48,533 nucleotides of DNA from Amycolatopsis thermalba (lineage in GTDB: Bacteria; Actinomycetota; Actinomycetes; Mycobacteriales; Pseudonocardiaceae), in NCBI RefSeq assembly GCF_003385215.1, contig NZ_PQHW01000049.1, positions 1-48,533 of the forward strand, written 5' to 3'. Shown here piece by piece: positions 33,959 through 40,898 of the stretch (the stretch's first letter is position 1; the number at the start of each line of letters is the position of its first letter). The position numbers were made by a program, and so were the translations under genes. The notes beneath the pieces were generated by a model that was given only the letters and a program-made list of their open reading frames with translations, was not told where the DNA came from and did not search any database.

Positions 33959-34684
33959 TCAGCGCGGCGACAACACGCAGAACTCGTTGCCCTCGGGATC
34001 GGCCAGGACCTCCCAGGTGACCTCGCCCTGCCCGAGGTCGATCCGCCGCGCGCCGAGCCCGCACAACCGGTCCGCTTCGACGGCCGTGTCGCCGTCCGCG
34101 AACGGGGCCACGTCCAGGTGCAGCCGGTTCTTGTGGTCCTTGGGCTCGTCGCTGCGCAGGAACTCCAGCCACGGCCCGCGCCCGGTCGGCGCGCGCAGCC
34201 CGACGATCTCCGGCTCCTGGCTGGCGATCCGCCACCCGGTGGCCTCCGCCCAGAACCCCGCCAGCGCCAGCGGATCCCGGGCGTCCACGACGACCGCCGC
34301 GACGGCCTCCGTCGTGGTGTAGCCGGGCCGCGGTTCGAGCACACAGAACTCGTTGCCCTCCGGGTCGGCCAGCACCACCCAGGGCACCTCGCCCTGCCCG
34401 ATGTCGATCCGCCGCGCGCCCAGGGCCAGCGCCCGGTCCACCTTCGCCGCCTGGTCCTCCGGTGAGGCGCTGGGCAGGTCCAGGTGCACCCGGTTCTTCA
34501 CCGCCGGGTCCTTCGCCTCGGGGACCGTGACGAAGACGAGGTCGATGCCGTCCGCGGGCGCCTCGACGTCGACCTCCTCGTCGTCTTCGAAGGTGATCGG
34601 CCAGCCCAGCAGTTCCGACCAGAACTCCGCCAGCTGCCTGCGCCGGTTCGCGTCGATCACGAGACTGTCCAGTCGCGTCGCCAT
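33959..34684 (-). CDS. tandem glyoxalase-like (VOC) domain protein
   Basis: 241 aa with two glyoxalase-like domains, each ending in LADPEGNEFCVL (about residues 106-117 and 226-237). Repeated motifs RVHLDLP/RLHLDVA and RRIDIGQGEV/RRIDLGQGEV show internal duplication. Substrate unknown; the type resembles PF18029-like proteins. The ATG has TATCGT ending 7 nt upstream and no RBS, so it is likely leaderless. Confidence 0.85.
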   Translation of the reverse strand: MATRLDSLVIDANRRRQLAEFWSELLGWPITFEDDEEVDVEAPADGIDLVFVTVPEAKDPAVKNRVHLDLPSASPEDQAAKVDRALALGARRIDIGQGEVPWVVLADPEGNEFCVLEPRPGYTTTEAVAAVVVDARDPLALAGFWAEATGWRIASQEPEIVGLRAPTGRGPWLEFLRSDEPKDHKNRLHLDVAPFADGDTAVEADRLCGLGARRIDLGQGEVTWEVLADPEGNEFCVLSPR

Positions 34685-34724
34685 GACGGCGACGATATCC
34701 GGCAACGCTTCCCCACGCCCGGAT

Positions 34725-35489
34725 TTATTTCGTCGCCAGCCGCAGCAACGCCCAGAACTGGCCGATCGGATCGTCGCTGCGCTCCCAGGTCACCGATCCG
34801 TGCCCGAGCCGGCCCCACAGCCACTGGTAGACCGCCATCGGCGAGCCGGTGACGATCCCGTCGGCCCGTTCGGCGTCGGCGTCGGAACAGCGCCACGCGA
34901 CCGTCTCGCCGGGCCCGGCGCGGGCGATCCAGTTGTGGCCGCCGGTGCGGATGGCGACCGTCCCGGTGGACGTGCCGGACAGCCCGAGCATCGGCAGCCG
35001 CTGCCCGAACCACAGCGCCAGGACCTCGTCCACGCCGTCGATGGCCACGTCGTCGCCGACCTCGGCCACGATCACGTCCGCGGCGTTCTGGACGTCGATC
35101 CGGTGCACGGTGGTCTCGTGCGCCATGCGGCGGCACCAGAACCCGTATGTGCGGTCCGCCGGCCACCAGCTGGCCGCGTACTCGGCCGGATCGTGCGAGG
35201 TCAGCTCGCGGTGCAGCGCCGCGAGCCCCTCCCGCAGGTACTCCTCGCCGCTCTGGCCGTCCGCCGGGTTCTCCTGCCAGACCCGGGGGCGCCTGCCCTC
35301 GGTCATCCAGCCGGTGGCGACCCGGTAGACGCCGCCGACGTGCCGGACCACCTCGCCGATCGTGAGACCGGGCGTGGTGGGCACCGGCGTGTCCGGCGCC
35401 GCTTCCCGCGCCGTCGCGGTGAGCAGCTCGGCCTCGGCGCCCAGTACGTCCAGCAGGCGGTCGTGGCCGACGAGTGCTTGCCCGCTCAT
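34725..35489 (-). CDS. maleylpyruvate isomerase family (mycothiol-type DinB fold) protein
   Basis: 254 aa with the four-helix DinB-like N-terminal domain (GEVVRHVGGVYR and AHETTVHRIDVQNAAD supply metal-binding-like histidines) and the usual C-terminal domain. Family members use mycothiol as cofactor or simply have this fold; substrate cannot be told. The ATG overlaps the stop of the HEPN gene (ATGA), so both are translationally coupled. Confidence 0.85.
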   Translation of the reverse strand: MSGQALVGHDRLLDVLGAEAELLTATAREAAPDTPVPTTPGLTIGEVVRHVGGVYRVATGWMTEGRRPRVWQENPADGQSGEEYLREGLAALHRELTSHDPAEYAASWWPADRTYGFWCRRMAHETTVHRIDVQNAADVIVAEVGDDVAIDGVDEVLALWFGQRLPMLGLSGTSTGTVAIRTGGHNWIARAGPGETVAWRCSDADAERADGIVTGSPMAVYQWLWGRLGHGSVTWERSDDPIGQFWALLRLATK

Positions 35490-35998
35490 CGCCGCCGGGG
35501 TGCCTTCCCCAGGGCAGGCGGCGCGTCGCACTGCCGCGCCCGGCCCGGCCTGGTCACCGGCTCCCGCCCGTGCACGAGGTCGCGAGCCAGCTCGACGAAC
35601 GACGCGGCCTGGCGCAGCAACTCCTCCGCCCGTTCGGCGGTGACGCGACGGGTGTTGCCGGCCTGGGCTTCGGCGCGGGCGGCCGAGTGCGCGGCGAAGT
35701 ACGCCGTCCAGTCGGTCAGCTCGGGTGCCGCCGTCTCGAGCAGCACCCACACGCTGGCCGGGCGGGCCCGGCCGCGGTGCGGACGGCCGCGCGCGGCGAG
35801 CACCGCGGCGCCCGCGCGGAGCGCGGCCAGGTAGGCCGCGATGAACTTGGGTGCCGGCTGGGCGGCGTGCCGGGCTTCGGCGATGCCCCGCCGGGCGTCG
35901 GCGAGCAGGGCCGTGGCGGCGGGCGCCGCCGGCGGACGGACCGGTAGCGGCAGCGCCGGCTGCCTCTCCTCGGCGTGGGATGCGACGGCAATGGACAT
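35486..35998 (-). CDS. SAV_6107-type HEPN domain protein
   Basis: 170 aa, rich in alanine and arginine, with helical segments ATALLADARRGIAEARHAAQPAPKFIAAYLAALRAGAAVLAAR and a later WTAYFAAHSAARAEAQAGNTRRVTAERAEELLRQAASFVELAR typical of the SAV_6107 HEPN group. The canonical RxxxxH ribonuclease motif is not obvious. The ATG at 35998 follows GGGAGGGG; upstream extension is open but unsupported. Two LexA-type boxes lie 103-152 bp upstream, so it may be damage inducible. As I recall, this family is often found near translesion polymerase genes. Confidence 0.7.
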   Translation of the reverse strand: MSIAVASHAEERQPALPLPVRPPAAPAATALLADARRGIAEARHAAQPAPKFIAAYLAALRAGAAVLAARGRPHRGRARPASVWVLLETAAPELTDWTAYFAAHSAARAEAQAGNTRRVTAERAEELLRQAASFVELARDLVHGREPVTRPGRARQCDAPPALGKAPRRR

Positions 35999-36100
35999 TG
36001 CCCCTCCCTTGCGGACAACGTGCGGTGGCGGCCACCCGGTGCCGAAACGCTTCCCCCGTTCCGGCACCGGGTGGCCTGACCGGCGAGCGCTCACCGGATG

Positions 36101-36116
36101 TCGAACTCTTGTTCGA
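36101..36116. promoter_or_regulatory. LexA-type box (perfect)
   Basis: TCGAACTCTTGTTCGA matches TCGAAC-N4-GTTCGA at every fixed base. It is in the 396-bp divergent gap between the HEPN gene and copC, closer to the HEPN gene. Confidence 0.75.
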
Positions 36117-36134
36117 TCGACTTCCAGAGTAGCT

Positions 36135-36150
36135 TCGAACACCTGTTCGT
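36135..36150. promoter_or_regulatory. second LexA-type box
   Basis: TCGAACACCTGTTCGT differs from the palindrome only in the last base. Its centre is 34 bp from that of the first box. The remaining part of this gap (36151-36394) shows no gene. Confidence 0.7.
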
Positions 36151-36394
36151 TCAAGTCCTCGAATGACGTGGTGTGCCGCACTCGACCGCGTTCGATCACA
36201 CGATCGGGGAATGCCGAATCTCCGCCGGAACCGCACCGGGTGACGCGGCGACCTGCAGGACGTCACGCCGGGCCGGTCCGCCCCCAGCCCACCTGCCCGG
36301 TGTCACTCGCCCCGGCGGCAGAACTTTTCCGCGGCTCCGGACGACCTTGACCCGGGGGCCTCCCCACACCCGATTCCCCACGGAAGGTGCGTCC

Positions 36395-36955
36395 ATGCTG
36401 CTGCGGCGTCTGTCCGTCCTGGCCGGTGCGCTGATCACCGCTCTCCTGGTCGCCGCGCCGGCCGCGCTGGCCCACACCACGTTGCAGAGCAGCGACCCGG
36501 CCGAAGGCGCGGCGCTGTCCGCCGCGCCGAGCCAGGTGAGCCTCAAGTTCGGCGGCTCGTTCACCCTGCCCGCCGAGCCGATCCGGATCACCGGCCCCGA
36601 AGGTGCGCAGTGGACGGTCGGCCCGGCGACGGTGACCGACCGGACCCTCACCGCGCCGGTCCAGCCGTCCGGTCCGGCCGGGGCCTACGTGCTCACCTGG
36701 TCGATCGTCGCGGCCGACGGCGACCCGATCACCGGCCGGATCAACTTCTCGCTCACCGCGCCGGCCACCACACCGTCGCCCTCGGCGGCACCGTCGTCGG
36801 CGCCGGTTCCCCCGGCGACCCAGGCCCCGCAGGCCGCCGAGCCGTCCGGCGGCGGGTTCCCGGTGTGGGCCTGGGTCGTCATCGCGGTGGTCGTGGCCGC
36901 CGCCATAGCCGGCACCGTCGCGGTCATCGTCCGGGGGCGGCGCTCCGCGAGCTGA
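36395..36955 (+). CDS. copC: CopC-domain copper resistance protein with C-terminal anchor
   Basis: 186 aa. A signal peptide ends at ALA, which would leave H27 as the mature N-terminal residue, the usual copper ligand of CopC proteins (HTTLQSSDPAEGA). A CopC beta-sandwich follows to about residue 125, then a proline-, serine- and alanine-rich spacer and one membrane helix (WAWVVIAVVVAAAIAGTVAVI) with a basic tail. RBS GGAAGG precedes the ATG. No copD follows. Its 3' end overlaps the convergent DUF2268-like gene by 32 bp. Likely an extracytoplasmic copper carrier. Confidence 0.85.
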   Translation: MLLRRLSVLAGALITALLVAAPAALAHTTLQSSDPAEGAALSAAPSQVSLKFGGSFTLPAEPIRITGPEGAQWTVGPATVTDRTLTAPVQPSGPAGAYVLTWSIVAADGDPITGRINFSLTAPATTPSPSAAPSSAPVPPATQAPQAAEPSGGGFPVWAWVVIAVVVAAAIAGTVAVIVRGRRSAS

Positions 36956-37826
36956 GGGCGGTGTCGATGACCTCCCGGCTGTCCGCCAGCAGTGCCTGCG
37001 CCGCGGTGCGTCCCGTCGCGGCCAGGTACGCGTCGACCAGCCGGTTGCCGACGGCGTAACCGGCGCCGGTGGGCAGCCCGACCGGGGTGGCGCCGTACCG
37101 GATCGCGTGGGCGTCGCCGTGCACCCACGCGGTGAAGTTCTGCATCCCGGTCACCTCCAGGCCGGACACGACCTTGTCGAACACCGCGTCGTCGTGCAGG
37201 TGCGGCACGCCGACGCGGGCGTAGCCGAGCTCGTCGCCGTACAGCTGGCGCGCGAACGCGTCCGCCAGCCCCTCGGACACCACCTGCTCCCCCACCGTGA
37301 CCGTCGCCGGGTTCCACACGACACCGCCGCGGGAGTAACGGAGGTTGTGGTTCAGCTCGTGGACCGCCGTCGCCTCCAGCCGCGCCAGGTTCTCCGGGTA
37401 CGGCCAGAAGTTCAGGAAGATGTAGCCGGACACGCTGCCGTTGGCCGTCATGCCCAGGCTCGGGCCCAGGAAGTGCTCGTCCCCGGGATCGCCGAGAACG
37501 ATGAGCACGGTGAGGTCGGGCACCGTGATGTCCGGGGTCGCGTCCAGCTGCACGGCGACCGCGTCGTGCAGCGCCCGCTCGATCCGGCCCCACGCGTCGG
37601 CCTCGCGCAACGCCTCCAGCGCCTCCAGGCACCGGTCCTCGTCGCGGTCGATCGGGAAGCCCGAGCCCATGCGGTGCATGGCGACGAGGTCGACCTCGCC
37701 CGGGAAGTAGCGGTACATGCCCGCCGCGGGCCGCAGCATCGCGTCGAGCAGCGCGGGCCGCTCCACTCGCGGGGCGCGCAGGATCCGCCGCATGGCGGGG
37801 TAGGTGTCCAGAACCGTGATCGTCAT
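36924..37826 (-). CDS. DUF2268-like predicted zinc protease
   Basis: 300 aa with a gluzincin-like active site: HELNH (H156, E157, H160) and a following E185 in VVSEGLADAFA. The preceding segment SVSGYIFLNFWPYPENLARLEATAVHELNHN is typical of the family. No signal peptide. TAGCGT ends 7 nt before the ATG, suggesting a leaderless mRNA. Its end overlaps copC by 32 bp. Confidence 0.78.
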   Translation of the reverse strand: MTITVLDTYPAMRRILRAPRVERPALLDAMLRPAAGMYRYFPGEVDLVAMHRMGSGFPIDRDEDRCLEALEALREADAWGRIERALHDAVAVQLDATPDITVPDLTVLIVLGDPGDEHFLGPSLGMTANGSVSGYIFLNFWPYPENLARLEATAVHELNHNLRYSRGGVVWNPATVTVGEQVVSEGLADAFARQLYGDELGYARVGVPHLHDDAVFDKVVSGLEVTGMQNFTAWVHGDAHAIRYGATPVGLPTGAGYAVGNRLVDAYLAATGRTAAQALLADSREVIDTALSSRSAAPGR

Positions 37827-37840
37827 ACGCGGGACGCTAA

Positions 37841-37861
37841 AGTCTCCCGCCACCGGAGACT
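37841..37861 (-). terminator. hairpin between the DUF5134-like and protease genes
   Basis: AGTCTCC (37841-37847) pairs with GGAGACT (37855-37861). On the minus strand the stem is followed by TTTA, so it may terminate the gene ending at 37874. Confidence 0.5.
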
Positions 37862-37873
37862 CAAACCGATTTC

Positions 37874-38443
37874 CTACAGCATCGGCACGAGCATCGCCGC
37901 CATGCCGGCACCCATCACCGCCCGGGTGGCTCCGGCCCCGCCGCGGATCACGCGCCAGCCGGACACGGCGGTGTCGGCGGCGAAGTAGACCACCAGGCCG
38001 GCCATCACGGCGGGCGGCAGGAACCCGGCGGACGCGGCGGAGTGCCCGCCGTGGTCACCGCTCGTCGCGGGCGCGCCGTCCATGGCGCTGACCATCGCGA
38101 GCATCGCGACCGCGCCCAGCAGGTGGTGCGTCGCCGCCGAACGCCACCGGGGCACGCCGGGCGCGGCGCGGAACAACGTCGCCGCGAACCAGGCCGCCAT
38201 CGCCACGAACACGACCTGCCACGCGAGCGCCGGAACCGAATTGCCCCACGGCACGGACATCAGCGCCATCGCCACGGCCATCACCGCGTGCGCGAGCGCG
38301 GATTCCCGGTCACCGGTCACCCCGTCGCGGCAGGCCGCCCACGACCGGGCGCCGGGCGCGAGCACCTGGGCCAGTGCGCCGATCGCGAGCACCGTGAACA
38401 GGCCGGCCAGCGACCAGCCGAGCCACGCCGGGGAGGAGAACAT
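37874..38443 (-). CDS. DUF5134-like membrane protein
   Basis: 189 aa with about five hydrophobic segments and a histidine-rich loop (GDHGGHSAASAG). Typical family features are CRDGVTGDRESALAHAVMAVAMALMSVPWG and ATHHLLGAVAMLAMV. Function unknown; conserved histidines (AHAVM, HHLLG) hint at metal binding. TATCGT ends 6 nt before the ATG, with no RBS, so a leaderless message is likely. Confidence 0.8.
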   Translation of the reverse strand: MFSSPAWLGWSLAGLFTVLAIGALAQVLAPGARSWAACRDGVTGDRESALAHAVMAVAMALMSVPWGNSVPALAWQVVFVAMAAWFAATLFRAAPGVPRWRSAATHHLLGAVAMLAMVSAMDGAPATSGDHGGHSAASAGFLPPAVMAGLVVYFAADTAVSGWRVIRGGAGATRAVMGAGMAAMLVPML

Positions 38444-38579
38444 CGGCACACGATATCGTTGGCGGGCAAGGAAAAGCAGGTTCGCCGGGTGGGCGTGAAA
38501 AGACCCACGCCCGGGAACTCCGGGCCCGTCGCGGACGACTGACCGGGGATACGCGTCGCCGCCCGTCGCGGCGCGTGAT

Positions 38580-38595
38580 CTCATATCGGTATGAG
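38580..38595. promoter_or_regulatory. palindrome over the start codon of the YbaK-like gene
   Basis: CTCATATCGGTATGAG is a perfect 6-bp-arm palindrome with TCGG in the middle. The ATG start at 38591 lies inside its right arm. It could be an operator or an RNA hairpin hiding the start. Confidence 0.4.
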
Positions 38596-39091
38596 CAGCC
38601 TGGACCATCCGGCGGTCGCCAAGGTCGCTGCCGCGCTCGCCGAGGCGGGCAGGCACGACGCCGCTGCCGGCATCCGCATCCTGCCGGCCGAGGTGCGCAC
38701 GGCCGCGCAGGCCGCCGAGGCCCTCGGAGTCGAGGTGGGCGCGATCGCGAACAGCCTCGTCTTCCGCGCGGTGTTCGCCGACCGGACCGCCCCGCTGCTG
38801 TCGCTGACCTCGGGCGCCCACCGCGCCAACACCGCAACCCTGGCCGCGCTGATCGGCGCCGAGTCGGTCGAGAAGGCGGATCCGGCGTTCGTGCGGGAGC
38901 ACACCGGTCAGGCCATCGGCGGCGTCGCCCCGCTCGGGCACCCGGCGCCGGTGCTCACCCTCGTCGACACCGCGTTGCGGGCCTACGACACCGTGTGGGC
39001 GGCGGCCGGGCACGCGAAGTCGGTCTTCCCGACCACGTTCGCCGACCTCGTGGCCGTGACCGGCGGACAGCCCGCGGACGTGGCGTCATGA
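38591..39091 (+). CDS. YbaK/EbsC family aminoacyl-tRNA deacylase
   Basis: 166 aa, similar to proteins that hydrolyse mischarged Cys- or Ala-tRNA(Pro). Family features: QAAEALGVEVGAIANSLVF, SLTSGAHRAN, GQAIGGVAPLGHP and HAKSVFPTTFADLVAVTGG. It has no RBS of note, and the start lies in a palindrome. Its stop overlaps the next acetyltransferase gene as ATGA. Confidence 0.88.
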   Translation: MSSLDHPAVAKVAAALAEAGRHDAAAGIRILPAEVRTAAQAAEALGVEVGAIANSLVFRAVFADRTAPLLSLTSGAHRANTATLAALIGAESVEKADPAFVREHTGQAIGGVAPLGHPAPVLTLVDTALRAYDTVWAAAGHAKSVFPTTFADLVAVTGGQPADVAS

Positions 39092-39657
39092 CCACGTCCC
39101 TGCACTACGCGCGGCTGTCCGCCGACGACTTCCGCGCCCGGTTGCGGGAGGCGCTGGCGATCTACGTCGAGGCGATGCGCTACCCGCCGGGCACGGCCGA
39201 GCAGCGCGCCCCGATGTGGCTGACGCACGCGCTGCGCGAGGGCTGGCGCTGCATCGCCGCGCTCGACGCCGAGGGCACGATGCTCGGCATCGCCTACGGC
39301 TACCGGGGCGCGCCCGGCCAGTGGTGGCACGAGCAGGTGCGGCGCGGGCTGACCTCGGCCGGCGGCGAGCAGCTCGCGCAGCGTTGGCTGGCCGACTACT
39401 TCGAGCTGACCGAGATCCACGTCCGTCCCGCGAGCCAGGCCCGCGGGATCGGTGAGGACCTGCTGCGCCGCCTGCTCGACGGCGTGCCCAACCGGCACGT
39501 GCTGCTGTCGACGCCGGAGGGGCCGAGCCGGGCGTGGAAACTGTACCGGCGCATGGGGTTCGTCGACGCGCTGCGCGACTACCACTTCGCCGGTGATCCA
39601 CGCCCGTTCGCCATCCTCGGCCGCACCCTGCCCCTGGAGCCTCAGGACCGCAGGTAA
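39088..39657 (+). CDS. GNAT family N-acetyltransferase
   Basis: 189 aa. The acetyl-CoA-binding segment is EIHVRPASQARGIGEDLLRRLLDG (about residues 111-134), followed by the usual KLYRRMGFVDA. It is translated from the ATGA overlap with the YbaK-like gene, and its last 16 bases overlap the convergent EamA gene. Substrate unknown. Confidence 0.85.
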   Translation: MTTSLHYARLSADDFRARLREALAIYVEAMRYPPGTAEQRAPMWLTHALREGWRCIAALDAEGTMLGIAYGYRGAPGQWWHEQVRRGLTSAGGEQLAQRWLADYFELTEIHVRPASQARGIGEDLLRRLLDGVPNRHVLLSTPEGPSRAWKLYRRMGFVDALRDYHFAGDPRPFAILGRTLPLEPQDRR

Positions 39658-40535
39658 CCGACCAGCAGTCCGGCGGCCAGCAGCCCGGCGCCGCACCAGC
39701 CCTGGATGCCGAGGTCCTCGTGCAGGACGACGGCGGACAGGATCGCCGCGGTGAGCGGTTCCAGCAGCGTCGCCAGCGCGGCGATCACCGGCCGCGCGGC
39801 ACCGAGGACGCGGAAGTACAGCACGTAGCCGAGCCCGGTGGGCACGACGCCGAAGTACACCGCGACCGCCAGCACGTCGAGCCGCAGCGGCAGCGCCATC
39901 CCGAGGACCAGCCCGGCGGGCAGCAGCAGCAAGCCGCCGGTGAGCAGGCCGAACGCGGTGGTGCGCTGGTAGTCCAGGCCCGCGACGGGACGGCGCAGTG
40001 CCAGGGCCAGCACGCTGAACCCGGCGCCGGCGGCCAGCGCGAACGCCACGCCGCCGAGCAGCCGCCAGCCGCCCTGCCCGGGCGTGGCGGACAGCAGCGC
40101 CAGCCCGGCCAGCCCGAGGGCGACCGACACCAGGGTCAGCGGACCGGGCAGCTGCCGGGCCCGCACGGCCGTGGCGGCGGTGACGAACACCGGCACGCTG
40201 CCGATGGTCACCATGGTCGCGATGCCGACCGAGGTCAGCGTGACCGCCGCGAAGTAGGAGGCCTGGAACGAGCCGAGGAGCCCGCCGGCCAGGGCGATCC
40301 GGCGGACCACCGGCTTGGTCCAGACCATTCCGCGCAGGTTCCGGGTGACCCACAGGAACAGCACGAGCGCGGCGCCGCCGATCAGCAACCGGTACGTGGC
40401 AACGGAAATCGGGGACAGGCCACCGCGGGTGGCGAGCAGGGACCCGGACAGGCCACCGGTGCCCCACAGCACCCCGGCGACCAGCAAGGTGAACGACGAA
40501 CGAGCGCGCACGGGCGCGTCGACGGAAACGGACAT
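39642..40535 (-). CDS. EamA/DMT family transporter
   Basis: 297 aa with about ten membrane segments in two EamA repeats; WGTGGLSGSLLA near residue 25 and the second-repeat YFGVVPTGLGYVLYFRVLGAARP are typical. Likely exports a metabolite or drug. Upstream, on the same strand, a 13-codon leader-like frame and two hairpins suggest attenuation control. Confidence 0.88.
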   Translation of the reverse strand: MSVSVDAPVRARSSFTLLVAGVLWGTGGLSGSLLATRGGLSPISVATYRLLIGGAALVLFLWVTRNLRGMVWTKPVVRRIALAGGLLGSFQASYFAAVTLTSVGIATMVTIGSVPVFVTAATAVRARQLPGPLTLVSVALGLAGLALLSATPGQGGWRLLGGVAFALAAGAGFSVLALALRRPVAGLDYQRTTAFGLLTGGLLLLPAGLVLGMALPLRLDVLAVAVYFGVVPTGLGYVLYFRVLGAARPVIAALATLLEPLTAAILSAVVLHEDLGIQGWCGAGLLAAGLLVGYLRS

Positions 40536-40590
40536 GAAGGATTCGCTCCAGCGTCTGATGTGGACAGTGCCGCGGACGCGGGGCGATGCG

Positions 40591-40611
40591 GCACCACGGA
40601 ACCCGTGGTGC
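40591..40611 (-). promoter_or_regulatory. strong hairpin in the EamA leader
   Basis: GCACCACGG (40591-40599) pairs perfectly with CCGTGGTGC (40603-40611) around a 3-nt loop. It lies 56 bp upstream of the EamA start and downstream of the short leader frame, in the place expected for an attenuator stem. Confidence 0.5.
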
Positions 40612-40644
40612 TTGGTGAAGCCGCAAGTGTGCGGCGTGCAGCGA

Positions 40645-40667
40645 CCGCCCCGCTAGGCCGGGGGCGG
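40645..40667 (-). promoter_or_regulatory. hairpin overlapping the leader-frame proline codons
   Basis: CCGCCCC (40645-40651) pairs with GGGGCGG (40661-40667). The stem covers the Pro codons and stop of the leader frame in the minus-strand RNA, so ribosome position there could control folding. Confidence 0.45.
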
Positions 40668-40694
40668 CGGCGTGACCAGGAAGACCCGGTGCAT
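40653..40694 (-). CDS. possible leader peptide MHRVFLVTPPPPA upstream of the EamA gene
   Basis: Thirteen codons with an ATG start, an AAGGA-type RBS 7 nt before it, and four consecutive proline codons just before Ala-stop. It sits 117 bp upstream of the EamA start on the same strand, with one hairpin overlapping it and another after it. Poly-proline is known to slow ribosomes, so attenuation by stalling is plausible. No homology evidence was available. The rest of the 363-bp gap (40536-40898) also has a 7-bp-stem hairpin at 40721-40737. Confidence 0.45.
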   Translation of the reverse strand: MHRVFLVTPPPPA

Positions 40695-40898
40695 CAGCAC
40701 ATCCTTCAGTCGTTGTTCATAAGCGGCGGAGCCGCTTGCGGTGGGCTGTCAACCGGCACCGCCGCGGGTTCTGAGGTGGCTCCTCGCGAGGACAGCGCCG
40801 ACGTGGTGAATGGGCATTCATGAGGAGGCGATCCCACAGCGAGGTGCCGCCTCAGGTTCTGCTACCCGCACCGCCACGCAAGCCAAAGTAAAACTCCC

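Noticed and set aside
36182-36195. Third LexA-like site TCGACCGCGTTCGA
   Set aside because: The inner half-site bases differ from GAAC-N4-GTTC, and spacing is wrong.
40747-40752. TTGACA as the -35 box of the EamA leader
   Set aside because: No -10-like hexamer lies at 16-19 bp on the minus strand; a hairpin occupies that place.
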